A DNA stretch of 64,000 nucleotides from NCBI RefSeq assembly GCF_015482775.1, contig NZ_CP058214.1, forward strand, positions 310,001-374,000, written 5' to 3'. The stretch is from Kaustia mangrovi. GTDB taxonomy: Bacteria > Pseudomonadota > Alphaproteobacteria > Rhizobiales > Im1. Below, piece after piece: positions 54,135 through 63,272 of this stretch. Position numbers and translations under genes: made by a program. The first letter of the stretch is position 1; the number at the start of each line of letters is the position of its first letter. The notes below the pieces were generated by a model. It was not told where the DNA came from. It searched no databases and saw nothing but the letters and a program-made list of their open reading frames with translations.

Positions 54135-54159
54135 ATACTTACCAAAAGGTGCATACTTA
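54135..54159. promoter_or_regulatory. putative HxlR operator, direct repeats
   Basis: ATACTTA occurs at 54135-54141 and 54153-54159, spaced 18 bases, immediately upstream of the HxlR start and within the divergent SDR promoter gap. HxlR-type regulators often bind paired sites of this AT-rich kind. Pairing with HxlR is inferred. Confidence 0.5.
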
Positions 54160-54215
54160 TCAAAGTGAAATCGAGACCTATCTTCTGTTCACTCTCGAAC
54201 AATGGAGATTGGGTC

Positions 54216-54963
54216 ATGACAAAGCTTGATGGAAAAACGGCCATTGTCACCGGTGGCGCCAGTGGAATTGGCCTCGCGACCGCCAAGCGGTTTGTCGACG
54301 AAGGCGCGTTCGTCTACATCTTCGGGCGGCGGCAGGAGGCGCTGGACGCCGCCATGTCGGAGCTCGGATCGAACGCGCGCGCCGTCCGGGGGATACCACA
54401 AAGCTGGAGGATCTCGACCGGCTCATCGAAACGGTCAAATCCGAACGAGGCGGCATCGACATCGTCTTTGCCAATGCGGGCGTCGGCGACTTCGCGCCGC
54501 TTGGCGAGATCACGCCGGAACATGTCGACTGGACATTCGACATCAATGTCAAAGGCACGCTTTTCACGGTTCAAAAGGCGCTCCCGCTGATGAAACCGGG
54601 AGGCTCGATCATCCTGACCGGCTCGACCACCGGATCGATGGGAACGGCTGCGATGAGCGTTTACAGCGCCTCGAAGGCGGCCATTCGGAACCTTGCCCGT
54701 ACCTGGGCCCTCGATCTCAAAGGCACCGGGATCCGGGTCAATGTCTTGTCGCCCGGGCGACGGAGACAGAGAAGGTCATGTCCATGTTCGAAAGCACGGG
54801 CGCTGGGGATGAAATCGTTTCTGGCTTTCAGGACCAGACCCCGCTCGGGCGGATGGGCGACACGGCTGAAATCGCCGCCGTCGCAGCGTTTCTCGCCAGT
54901 AGCGACAGCAGCTTCATGACTGGAAGCGAGGTGTTCGCCGACGGCGGGTATGCACAAGTTTGA
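54216..54963 (+). pseudogene. short-chain dehydrogenase/reductase, two frameshifts
   Basis: A classical [22 protein letters not shown] (cofactor loop), [11 protein letters not shown] and catalytic Tyr-x3-Lys in [11 protein letters not shown], with the ending [16 protein letters not shown]. Two breaks: one G missing in the run 54388-54392 (restores [13 protein letters not shown]) and one at 54755-54757 (restores [14 protein letters not shown]). With both repaired it is 249 residues, standard length. As written, no intact reductase is made. It is divergent from HxlR, its probable repressor, and precedes an NADP-binding reductase. Confidence 0.83.
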
Positions 54964-55071
54964 TCCAAACAAGGCAGGCCTTTCAGACGAATGGCCTGCG
55001 ACACCGCCCCTGACATTCTGTATCCGTATCCCGTCAGGCTCCAGAGGCTCGATCATCTCGGGGGACACGAA

Positions 55072-55683
55072 GTGAAAATCGGAATCATCGGCGCTGGCAT
55101 GGTTGGAAAGACCCTCGCCACGGGGCTTGCAGAGAAGGGCCATCAGGTTCGCCTCGCAAACAGCCGGGGACCGGAGAGCGTGGCTGAAAGCCTGGGCGCG
55201 TCGACCGCCAAGGTGACGCCCAGTTCCACATCGGCAACTCTTGCCTGCGATCTCGTCTTTCTCACTGTGCCATGGACGAAGGTCAGGGATGTGCTGAGGT
55301 CCGGCGGTCCAAAGGACGGCCGGATTCTCGTCGACGCGACGAACATCTTCCTGCGCTTCCCGCCCGAAGCGCTCATCGATGATTTGAAAGGCGACTCGGG
55401 CAGTGAGATCGTCGCTCGACTGGCGCCAGAGGCCCGCGTGGTAAAAGCGTTCAACACGCTGCCGTTCACGACGATGTTCGCGCCTCTTCCTGACGGCATG
55501 GAGCGTGTTCTTTTTGTTGCCGGTGACGACACTATGGCTGTGGCGTCAGTCTCAGACCTCATCGTTGAACTCGGACTTCACCCCGTTCCGCTTGGGCCCC
55601 TCGCACAAGCCGGCCGGCTAATGGAACTCGGCGGTCCGCTTTCCGGCCTGGAACTGCTGACGCCCGCAAAGGAAGAAGCCTGA
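55072..55683 (+). CDS. NADP-dependent oxidoreductase of the F420H2:NADP reductase-like family
   Basis: A 203-residue Rossmann-fold protein beginning MKIGIIGAGMVGKTLATGLAEKGHQVRLANSRGPES, the NADP-binding pattern with NSR after the second strand. LVFLTVPWTKV and FNTLPFTTMFAPLP follow, as in the family often annotated as coenzyme F420-dependent NADP oxidoreductases, although F420 is not expected in most alphaproteobacteria. The start is GTG 55072 with GGGGGA upstream; an earlier in-frame ATG lacks support. Probably cotranscribed with the SDR gene. Confidence 0.85.
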   Translation: MKIGIIGAGMVGKTLATGLAEKGHQVRLANSRGPESVAESLGASTAKVTPSSTSATLACDLVFLTVPWTKVRDVLRSGGPKDGRILVDATNIFLRFPPEALIDDLKGDSGSEIVARLAPEARVVKAFNTLPFTTMFAPLPDGMERVLFVAGDDTMAVASVSDLIVELGLHPVPLGPLAQAGRLMELGGPLSGLELLTPAKEEA

Positions 55684-56035
55684 GCCTGGCACGCAGCCAA
55701 GGGCTTGAAGCGCAAATGCCAAAAGGACGCTCGGCGGGCCGCCACGGCGTGCAGAAGACGCAATTGTTGCGACAGCAAAAAGCGTCATAGCACTTGCCGG
55801 AACGACCTAACGCATAGGGGGCTGCATCGCGCAATGGACGGCAAATGGCGGGGCACGCGCGATGAAAACGCGAACTATTCCTTCACTGTAGCGCTACGAT
55901 AGAGCAATCACGGATTTCGATGAAGCGCGCGTACGTGGGCCAAGGTGCGACACTGCACTACGCAGCGCCATATCCACAGCAGCGTAGCCGGGGGCGGTCA
56001 ATTCGCTCGTCATGCGCGCAGCTACAGTGCGGAAG
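55684..56035. other. intergenic stretch without a supported gene
   Basis: About 350 bases between the NADP-dependent oxidoreductase and the leftward HEPN-like gene. Short open frames exist (for example 55705-55902) but have odd composition and no ribosome site or recognisable motif. No clear terminator, tRNA or repeat is visible. Base composition begins to fall towards the HEPN region, so the left edge of an acquired segment may lie here. Confidence 0.5.
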
Positions 56036-56722
56036 TCAAGAACCAATGAGCGACGCTTTGCCAATGCGCTCCAACTCGCGACTGAACCAAGCCCGATAGC
56101 TATCGCTCGCTCCCTGCAACTCCTCACGCAGATCCACCTCAGTGATGGCGAAATCCGGTGGAACCGAGAACCGGAGCTGCCGGCGGAGGAGGACGGCGAC
56201 AACGTAGTCGTAGCTGACGCTGTGGTCCTCGTGGTACTCGATCGCGTATAGGTCGAAATAATCAGAAATTAGCGGATCAATGATTGTGTAGATGAACTCG
56301 AGAGATAGCCGCGAGAAGTCGAGTTCGTCGGGAGGGCAGAAGTGCTGCACGGCGTTCCGAGCACGGCGCAGACGCTCGTAGCAGTCGGCGTGCGGGATGC
56401 GCCTTCCGGTGGTGGCCCAAAGAACCTGAGGTAGCTTTTCGAAGTCGTGTGTCCTTCCACGAGCTAAGAGTGTCTTAAGGTCGAGTTCGTCGGAATTGTA
56501 GTCGTCTAGCCCAAATATGTCTCTAAAAATAAGCAGCGGATGCTCCCTGGCGATGATCGCTTTGAGAAACAGTTCGCCCGCGTGAGCGGCATTCAGGACC
56601 GACACTAAGGGCCAGTGTTCGTTGCCCGGATCCATGTACACTGCATGCGTGTTGGCTTGCGTCAAAGCCACCTTCGCCAAACCGAGGATCAAATCAGGGA
56701 TCTGCTGCAGCTGCTCATTCAT
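56036..56722 (-). CDS. HEPN-domain-like protein (putative toxin/defence)
   Basis: A 228-residue protein with no family I can name precisely. Residues 42-65 (VLNAAHAGELFLKAIIAREHP) and 118-128 (LRRARNAVQHF) match the HEPN helical layout; R122-N123-x3-H127 is the RNxxxH motif of HEPN ribonucleases. The C-terminal part has no recognised domain. Composition is less GC-rich than its neighbours. No adjacent nucleotidyltransferase (MNT) antitoxin is seen; instead it is divergent from a larger HEPN-like gene. HEPN proteins often act in abortive infection or toxin-antitoxin systems. Function inferred. Confidence 0.7.
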   Translation of the reverse strand: MNEQLQQIPDLILGLAKVALTQANTHAVYMDPGNEHWPLVSVLNAAHAGELFLKAIIAREHPLLIFRDIFGLDDYNSDELDLKTLLARGRTHDFEKLPQVLWATTGRRIPHADCYERLRRARNAVQHFCPPDELDFSRLSLEFIYTIIDPLISDYFDLYAIEYHEDHSVSYDYVVAVLLRRQLRFSVPPDFAITEVDLREELQGASDSYRAWFSRELERIGKASLIGS

Positions 56723-56892
56723 TCCGCGCGATAATCATTCTTCGACCACCTTCGACTCGACCTCGAACCAGAGTTCGGTGCGAGAAACCACGCCCCCTCG
56801 CCACGGGTAGTCGTGGTACCATTTGCGATCGCCCGTTGACCAGCATTAGTTTATCTCGCAAGTAAGACAGCAAAGACAAATAGGAGGGAGTA

Positions 56893-58095
56893 ATGCCTGA
56901 GCGCAAACGCGGTCATCATCTCGAACGCTGGGAAATTGCGCTCGTCAAGGCAATGCTGGCGACCAAGAGGTACAATGATCAAGACATTCTAGCCTACTTC
57001 ACGCGCCCAACACGATCGATCAACCACCGGCTGATCTCCGAAATCCGTTCGGAGAAGAAGCATAAAGCGATCAAAGCGGCAAGCGCAGACCAGCTGTCGG
57101 CGTATTTGCGCTGCTGGCCTGACGTAGATGCTGAGACTGGCCTGAGCCTGCGGGGCGACGAACTGCTGGTAAAGGCGCGGGAAGCGATGATTGCGGCGGT
57201 TCATAATTTCAATTCTGCAGGCCTGCATTTTCGTGCGGAGATATTCATCACTACCGCGATGATATCTTGGACCTATTTGTGTCACGCCTGGTTCAAACGT
57301 GAAGGCATCGATTACCGGTACAAAAAGAATGGCCAATTTAAACTGTTGAAGAGTGGAGCCGAGGCGTACTGGGAATTGGGAAAATGCTTACGCAACAACA
57401 AGCTTCCTATTACTAAGGGCATCCGACAGAATCTTGAATTGCTGCTTGAATTGCGTCACGAGATCGAACATCGCTCAACTGATAGGATCGACGACGCTCT
57501 CGGGCCACTGATGCAGGCATGTTGCATCAATTTTAACGAAGCGATCCGCTCGTGGTTCGGCGTACAGTTCGGCCTAGAACGCCGCTTGCCGATTGCCCTA
57601 CAGTTCGTAACGTTCGATGCCGCTCAGGCTGCAGGTCTGAAAAAGGCAACCGCTTTGCCGGCGGCAATCGCATCGACGATGGACGCTTTTCATTCGAAGA
57701 TGAGTGACGACGAACTAAGGGACCTAGCCTTCACCTACCGGGTTGCTTTCGTACCGAAGCTTGGCAGCAAGGCGAATAAGTCCGATATCGCCGTGGAGTT
57801 CGTCAAACCGGATTCTGAGGAAGCAAGAGCGATTAATGCTGTTCTCCTTAAAGAAGTTGACAAAGCTCGGTACACTGCACGACAGGTGATAACCGCGATG
57901 CACGAGGAGGGCTTCCCTCGCTTTAACCAGACACATCACACCGCCCTCTGGAAGGAGTTGGGCGGGAAAGATCCAGAAAGAGGTTTTGGGAGGGCTGGAG
58001 ACTACAAAGGCACTTGGGTCTGGTTCGACAGCTGGGTTGCGCGCGTTCGCGCGCATTGTCAGGAGAATGCAGAGAAGTATGTCGCTGCACCGTGA
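56893..58095 (+). CDS. DUF3644-like protein (HEPN-related, putative defence gene)
   Basis: A 400-residue protein. The N-terminal region (DILAYFTRPTRSINHRLISEIR, residues 31-52) resembles the segment found at the start of many DUF3644 proteins. Residues 90-140 (LLVKAREAMIAAVHNFNSAG...HFRAEIFITTAMISWTYL) fit the DUF3644 core, and LELRHEIEHRST supplies R188-x4-H193, a HEPN-type motif. The C-terminal ~70 residues (ARYTARQVITAMHEEGFPRF...) look like a winged-helix or DNA-binding tail. Lower GC than surrounding genes and 108 bases from tRNA-Ser suggest acquisition. Biochemical role unknown. Confidence 0.75.
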   Translation: MPERKRGHHLERWEIALVKAMLATKRYNDQDILAYFTRPTRSINHRLISEIRSEKKHKAIKAASADQLSAYLRCWPDVDAETGLSLRGDELLVKAREAMIAAVHNFNSAGLHFRAEIFITTAMISWTYLCHAWFKREGIDYRYKKNGQFKLLKSGAEAYWELGKCLRNNKLPITKGIRQNLELLLELRHEIEHRSTDRIDDALGPLMQACCINFNEAIRSWFGVQFGLERRLPIALQFVTFDAAQAAGLKKATALPAAIASTMDAFHSKMSDDELRDLAFTYRVAFVPKLGSKANKSDIAVEFVKPDSEEARAINAVLLKEVDKARYTARQVITAMHEEGFPRFNQTHHTALWKELGGKDPERGFGRAGDYKGTWVWFDSWVARVRAHCQENAEKYVAAP

Positions 58096-58203
58096 CCGCC
58101 GCTGAAGGCCGGACGATGTTCCAGCTCCACTGCGAAGCGTCTCCTTGCGCTAAAGACTGGTTGTAGCGTAGGGGATCGCACAAAGACTTGCGAACGCGGC
58201 AAA

Positions 58204-58293
58204 TGGCGGATGGGGTGGGATTCGAACCCACGAGACGGTTGCCCGCCTGGCGGTTTTCAAGACCGCTGCCTTCAACCACTCGGCCACCCATCC
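58204..58293 (-). tRNA. tRNA-Ser (anticodon TGA)
   Basis: A 90-base tRNA including encoded CCA. The acceptor stem pairs GGATGGG (58293-58287) with CCCATCC (58214-58208), discriminator G, then CCA. The long variable arm is that of a serine tRNA, the anticodon loop reads CT-TGA-AA, and the T arm contains GGTTCGAATCC. Its 3' end faces the HEPN genes, the usual side for integrating elements, but no integrase or duplicated tRNA end was found. Confidence 0.95.
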
Positions 58294-58466
58294 GGCCAGG
58301 GCAGGCCCCGATGTCCGGCCAGTGGCGGACGGGGTGCCCGAAGGCGCCCGGGCCGGCAGTCCTGCATTCGGGTCGGCCGACCGGAGGGCAGGGCGGTCCG
58401 GTGTCGGGGCGCCGCGCACACAAAAGCGAATTTGAAGCCGTATGGCAATAGGCGCGAGGAGGCGAT

Positions 58467-60227
58467 CTATGGGTCCGCCTTTCCGTCGCTCTCATCGCCG
58501 CTGTCGGCGCCCTCGCGCAGCTCCTTCTTCGACAGCTTGCCGACAAGCGTCTTCGGCAGCTCGTCGCGGAACTCGAAATAATCGGGCATCTCGATCTTCG
58601 ACAGCTTGGGCTCGAGGAACGCCCTCAGCTCGTCCTCGCCGAGCGACTGGCCGGCCCTCAGCCGGATATAGGCCTTGGGCGTCTCGCCGCGATAGTCGTC
58701 GGACACGCCGACCACCGTCGTCTCCTCCACGGCGGGGTGCTCGTAGATCGCCTCCTCGATGCGGCGCGGATAGACGTTGAAGCCGGAGCACACGATGATG
58801 TCCTTGATCCGGTCGACCAGATAGACGAAGCCGTCCTCGTCCATATAGCCGACATCGCCGGTGCGGAAGAACGCGCCCGTGAAGCTCTGCTCCGTCTCCG
58901 CCTCGTTGTTCCAGTAGCCCTTCATGACCTGGGGGCCGGCGATGCACAGCTCGCCCTTCTCCCCGGGCGGCACGGGGCTGGCCGGATCGTCGAGCGAGCG
59001 GATCTCCTCCACGGTTCCCGGCACCGGCTGGCCGATGGAGCCGTCCTTGCGCAGGCCCTTGAACGGGTTCAGGTTGGTGACGGGCGAGGTCTCGCTCAGG
59101 CCGTACCCCTCCACAAGGCTGCACTGCGCGCGCTCCTCGAAGCCGCGCCGAACCTCCAGCGGCAGCGGCGCGCCGCCGGACACGCAATAGGAGAGGGAGG
59201 AGAGATCCTCCCCGCTCAGCGTCTCGCTGTTCATGAGCGCATTGAAGAGCGTCGGCACGCCGGGAAGGATCGTCGGCCGGTACCGGCGGATCAGCCCGAT
59301 TGCCTCGTCGAGATCGAAGCGCGGCATCAGAACGAGCGAATAGCCCTGCGACAGGCCGAAATTCATCACCCCCGTCATGCCGAAGACGTGGAAGAAGGGC
59401 AGGACGGCGAGCATCACCTCTTCACCCTCGCGCGCGCCGGCGAACCACAGGCTGATCTGCTGGATATTCGCGCTCAGATTGGCATGGGTCAGCATCGCCC
59501 CCTTGGGCGTTCCCGTGGTGCCGCCGGTATATTGCAGGACGGCGAGATCGCTCCCGATATCGGGCTCGTGGCGGGGATATGTTCCGGAAGTTCCGGTCAG
59601 CTCGCGGAAGTGGAGGAGGCTGTCGGCGCGGACCGCGGCGGCCGTATCGGCGACTTCGCGGCGCTTGAACAGCCTGAACAGCCATTTCTTGACCGTCGGC
59701 AGGAGGTCCGCGAAGGGGCAGACGAGCGCATGCGGGATCGTGCCGCGCTCGACAAGGGCGTGAACCTTGTCGAACAGCATGGCCAGATCGAGCGTCACCG
59801 CCATCTCGCAGCCCGCGTCGCGGAACTGGTGGTCCATCTCCTCCACCGTGTAGAGCGGATTGACGTTGACGACGACGGCACCGAGCTTGAGCAGCGCGTA
59901 ATAGGCGACGATGTAATAGGGCGTGTTGGGCAGGACGAGCGCGACCCGCGTGCCGGGCTCGAGCCCCGCCCGCGACAGACCGGCGGCAAGGCGCTCGGTC
60001 AGCTCGCCGATCTCGCCATAGCTCAGCGTCTGCCCGAGGAAGATCGTGCAGGGTCTCGAGGAATGCCGCCGGACGGCCTCGTCGAAGATGTCGTGCAGCG
60101 GCCGAGGGGGCAGATCCGCGTGCCAGTCGATCCCGTCCGGATAGCTGCCGAGCCAGGGAAAATCGGCGTGTGCATCTCCTGCACGGGGTTCTCCGGGCGC
60201 CTGTCCCGCCACCGCGACACCTCCCAT
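58467..60227 (-). CDS. fadD: long-chain acyl-CoA synthetase (AMP-binding)
   Basis: Activates fatty acids to acyl-CoA via acyl-AMP. Motifs: the P-loop-like YTGGTTGTPKGAMLTH, VEGYGLSETSPVTN, and the C-terminal GYMDEDGFVYLVDRIKDIIVCSG with KTLVGKLSKKELRE carrying the catalytic lysine. Start ATG 60227 gives 586 residues; longer in-frame openings to 60326 have unlikely composition. Divergent from the Sel1-repeat gene. Confidence 0.92.
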   Translation of the reverse strand: MGGVAVAGQAPGEPRAGDAHADFPWLGSYPDGIDWHADLPPRPLHDIFDEAVRRHSSRPCTIFLGQTLSYGEIGELTERLAAGLSRAGLEPGTRVALVLPNTPYYIVAYYALLKLGAVVVNVNPLYTVEEMDHQFRDAGCEMAVTLDLAMLFDKVHALVERGTIPHALVCPFADLLPTVKKWLFRLFKRREVADTAAAVRADSLLHFRELTGTSGTYPRHEPDIGSDLAVLQYTGGTTGTPKGAMLTHANLSANIQQISLWFAGAREGEEVMLAVLPFFHVFGMTGVMNFGLSQGYSLVLMPRFDLDEAIGLIRRYRPTILPGVPTLFNALMNSETLSGEDLSSLSYCVSGGAPLPLEVRRGFEERAQCSLVEGYGLSETSPVTNLNPFKGLRKDGSIGQPVPGTVEEIRSLDDPASPVPPGEKGELCIAGPQVMKGYWNNEAETEQSFTGAFFRTGDVGYMDEDGFVYLVDRIKDIIVCSGFNVYPRRIEEAIYEHPAVEETTVVGVSDDYRGETPKAYIRLRAGQSLGEDELRAFLEPKLSKIEMPDYFEFRDELPKTLVGKLSKKELREGADSGDESDGKADP

Positions 60228-60394
60228 TCGTCCATTGTTCTTCGTTATGCGGCCTGACCGTCCGAAGGGTGCAAAGTTACTACATCCACATAGCCGGCGC
60301 GATATGCTATATATATGGCTTGGCATGGGCTGCGGTCGACAGGCCGCAGGACGCCGGGGGCGGGCAACAAAACACGTTTACGGACAGGGTAGCC

Positions 60395-61657
60395 ATGACC
60401 CGTTATTGGCTATTGTCGCGGCGCGCGGGCGCAGCCTGCCGCGCGGCATGGGCGCACCGAAACGGGATCGGGGGAGGGGGGCTCCCCGCACGATCTCCAG
60501 GGACCGGCGCAGTTCTGGCCGGCCTGACGGTGGCGGTTGCGCTTCTTGTGGCCCCGGCGCAAGCGCAGCGCGGGCTCAATCCACTGGACTATTATTCCTT
60601 CGACCAGACGATGGTGCTCGCCGAGGACGGCGACCAGCAGGCGGAATACCGTATCGGGATCGCCTACGAGACGGGCCAGGGGGTGAAGGTCCATCTCGGC
60701 AAGGCGGCGAAATGGTACGCCAGGGCCGCCGAGCGGGGCCATGTCGACGCCGCCTACCGGCTCGGCCGGCTGCTGCACGAGGGCGGACGCGGACTGAGGG
60801 TCGATCCGGAAAAGGCCGTCATCTATTACAACCAGGCCGCCCGCGCGGGCCATCCGGACGCGCAGAACTGGCTCGGCTATGCCTATCAGCACGGCATCGG
60901 CGTGGAGCAGAACACCGAGCTTGCCGTCATGTGGTACCGCCGCTCGGCCAAATGGGGCGTTGCCGCCGCGCAGAACAATCTCGGCCTCATGTTCCTGACC
61001 GGCAAGGGAGTAAGGCGCGACTACAATCTCGCCGCCGCCCTGTTCGAGCAGGCGGTGCGCCAGAGCTATCCCTGGGCGCAGAACAACCTCGCCGGCATGT
61101 ACGAGATGGGCTGGGGCGTGAAGCGCGACATGGACAAGGCGCGTGCCCTCTATCAGGCTGCAGCCATACGCGGCAACCCCAATGCGCAGAAGAACTACGC
61201 CCGGCTGATGCGCGAGGCGCGCGACCATGTCATCCCGCGGCCGAAGCCGGTTCTCACCGAGCTTGCCGACGCGTCGGACGCCGGGGATGGCGCGCCTGCC
61301 GGCGGCAGCGAGACGGCGGACAACGAGGCCGATGCCGCACGGGAGACCGGCGGCAACAAGATGCGCCAGGCCGCCCTGCAGGACTCCCCCGCGCAGGGGC
61401 AGGAGCCGGGCGTTCACGCGCCCGCGCCAAGTGCCACCGGCGAGGCCGACTCTCTCAGCGCGCTGGCCGATCCCGCGAAGGTGGACACGTCCAGTCCGCA
61501 TGCGGCGCAGCCCTCCGCGTCCCGCGACGGCGAGACGGCGGAAACGGACGATGCCGGCGGCACCGAGGCGGCGGAGGCCAATGTGGCCAAAGCCGAACTG
61601 GACGACGAGCCCGGCGGGCTGAAGGTCGACACCTCCGAAACCTTCAACCGCGACTGA
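60395..61657 (+). CDS. secreted Sel1/TPR-repeat protein with acidic tail
   Basis: A 420-residue exported protein. A long N-terminal region ends in a hydrophobic signal (AVLAGLTVAVALLVAPAQAQ). About five Sel1-type repeats of 36 residues follow (AEYRIGIAYETGQGVKVHLG, AAYRLGRLLHEGGRGLRVDP, AQNWLGYAYQHGIGVEQNTE and so on). The last ~150 residues are acidic, low-complexity and probably disordered (AETDDAGGTEAAEANVAK). Probably a periplasmic scaffold. ATG 60395 is used; divergent from fadD. Confidence 0.85.
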   Translation: MTRYWLLSRRAGAACRAAWAHRNGIGGGGLPARSPGTGAVLAGLTVAVALLVAPAQAQRGLNPLDYYSFDQTMVLAEDGDQQAEYRIGIAYETGQGVKVHLGKAAKWYARAAERGHVDAAYRLGRLLHEGGRGLRVDPEKAVIYYNQAARAGHPDAQNWLGYAYQHGIGVEQNTELAVMWYRRSAKWGVAAAQNNLGLMFLTGKGVRRDYNLAAALFEQAVRQSYPWAQNNLAGMYEMGWGVKRDMDKARALYQAAAIRGNPNAQKNYARLMREARDHVIPRPKPVLTELADASDAGDGAPAGGSETADNEADAARETGGNKMRQAALQDSPAQGQEPGVHAPAPSATGEADSLSALADPAKVDTSSPHAAQPSASRDGETAETDDAGGTEAAEANVAKAELDDEPGGLKVDTSETFNRD

Positions 61658-61676
61658 CCGGCCGGCACGGCGGTCT

Positions 61677-63035
61677 TCAGGCCGGCTCTCCCGACTTGAG
61701 AATATCGAGTTCCGGCACTGGCGCGTTATCCGCCATGGCAAGGATCGCCCCGATCAGCGGGTCCGGATCGTCGATTCCGCCTGAGCGCATGAGCATTCGG
61801 GCCTTCGCGACCATCTCCCCATCGCTCAGCGGCGCCTCCGGATCGCCCTTGGCGTCCGTGACCGCGGCGGAGCGGCTGTCGCCATCGGCCAGCGAGACCG
61901 TGACCCGCGCGCCCCAATGGGCCGGATAGGCCGAGGCGAAGGGCTCCGACACGGCGAGCCGGACCTTGCCGCGCTCTCCTGCCAGACGATCGCGCGCCGC
62001 GCCGTCGAATGCCTCGAAATCGATCCCGTCCAGCGCCAGGGCGGCGGCCACGCAATGCTGCAGCGAGAACTTGGCGGCATAGGTCGAGGAGACGTCCGCG
62101 CGGTCGCAGACATCGAGGGCCGCGGGATAGCTCTCCACCGTGACGGCACTCAGCCGGTTGCCGGACAGCGGCTCCCCGCCGATGGCCGCGCGGACCGCCA
62201 GCGCCGCCTCGATTGCAGGGTGGGTGTGCCTGCAGGACGGCCATGGCTTGATGGACGTCTCGCGCAGTTGCCAGGGCCCGCCCGGGCCCTCGAGCAGGCG
62301 GTGGGGCAGGTCGTCGGGACACATGGCGCGGAAGATCCCCTTCTCGCCCTCCAGGATCGCCGGCGCGCCGGTAAAGCCTTGCGCGGCCAGCCCTGCGGCG
62401 ACCACGCCGGCTTCTGCCGCGCGCCCGGCATGCAGGTGCTTGGAGTGCGCGCCGGTCTCCAGGAACTCCCACAGCCCGCCCGACTGGGTGCCCGCATTGC
62501 CGAGCGCGTCGATGGCTGCGCCGTCGTCGAGGCCGAGCAGATACGCCGCCGCCATGGCGGAGCCGAAAGGCCCGCAGGTCGCCGTGTTGTGCCAGATGCG
62601 GTAATGGGCGGGACCGACCGCCATGCCGACCCGGGTCGCGGCCTCGAAGCCGTGGAGCACCGCCGTCAGCGCCTCGTGGCCCGGCCGTCCCCGGGCCATG
62701 GCGAAGATCGCCGGCACCACGGCGCATCCCGGATGCACGACCGAGGCGCGGTGAAGATCGTCCATCTCCAGAATGTGGCAGAGTGCGCCCATGAGAAAGG
62801 CGCGGCGGGGCGCGTCGAGCGAGCCGCCATCGGGTGCCAGGGTGCGTGCCCATCGCATGAGTTTCTCGCCCGGGACGCTGCGCTGCCCGGCAAGGATGCT
62901 GGCCGCCGCATCGAGGGTGAACAGGGCCGCCGCCCTCATGTCGGCCTCGCCGACCGGGCGGGCGCGAATGAGCTCGACAAGGCGCGCCGTGAGCGGTTCG
63001 CCATCGTGCCGTTGGAGACGGGGAGCGGTCGACAT
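61677..63035 (-). CDS. MmgE/PrpD family protein
   Basis: A 452-residue member of the 2-methylcitrate dehydratase-like family. Seen: FTLDAAASILAGQRSVPGEK at the N-terminus, GALCHILEMDDLHRASVVHPGCAVVPA (the HxxD-like active-site region), HAGRAAEAGVVAAGLAAQGFTGAP and the C-terminal KPWPSCRHTHPAIEAAL. No prpB/prpC genes are adjacent, so the substrate may be something other than methylcitrate. Convergent with the Sel1-repeat gene. Confidence 0.9.
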   Translation of the reverse strand: MSTAPRLQRHDGEPLTARLVELIRARPVGEADMRAAALFTLDAAASILAGQRSVPGEKLMRWARTLAPDGGSLDAPRRAFLMGALCHILEMDDLHRASVVHPGCAVVPAIFAMARGRPGHEALTAVLHGFEAATRVGMAVGPAHYRIWHNTATCGPFGSAMAAAYLLGLDDGAAIDALGNAGTQSGGLWEFLETGAHSKHLHAGRAAEAGVVAAGLAAQGFTGAPAILEGEKGIFRAMCPDDLPHRLLEGPGGPWQLRETSIKPWPSCRHTHPAIEAALAVRAAIGGEPLSGNRLSAVTVESYPAALDVCDRADVSSTYAAKFSLQHCVAAALALDGIDFEAFDGAARDRLAGERGKVRLAVSEPFASAYPAHWGARVTVSLADGDSRSAAVTDAKGDPEAPLSDGEMVAKARMLMRSGGIDDPDPLIGAILAMADNAPVPELDILKSGEPA

Positions 63036-63272
63036 GGAGGCCCTCGTTCAAATGTCCGGTGCGTATCGTGAGGCTAGAGCATGAGGCCGGGCGGTGGAAA
63101 GCACTGTGCCGCAGCCGTGGGGGAGGGCGCACACAATCTTAACCCTTTTCCTCAACGCCGCGTTTACCGGTCGGCGCGCACAGTCATGGCGCATGCCGGC
63201 TCCGTCATATCGTGACGGGGGCGCAATCGGAATTTCAGGCAGGGACCCCTGTCAGTTCAGGGACAGCAGCGA

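Noticed and set aside
55705-55902. A 65-codon rightward frame in the gap before the HEPN-like gene
   Set aside because: Cysteine/arginine-rich, no ribosome site, no recognisable motif.
58204-58293. Integrated element bounded by att repeats at tRNA-Ser
   Set aside because: No integrase gene and no second copy of the tRNA 3' end were found in the window; only the lower GC of the HEPN genes supports acquisition.
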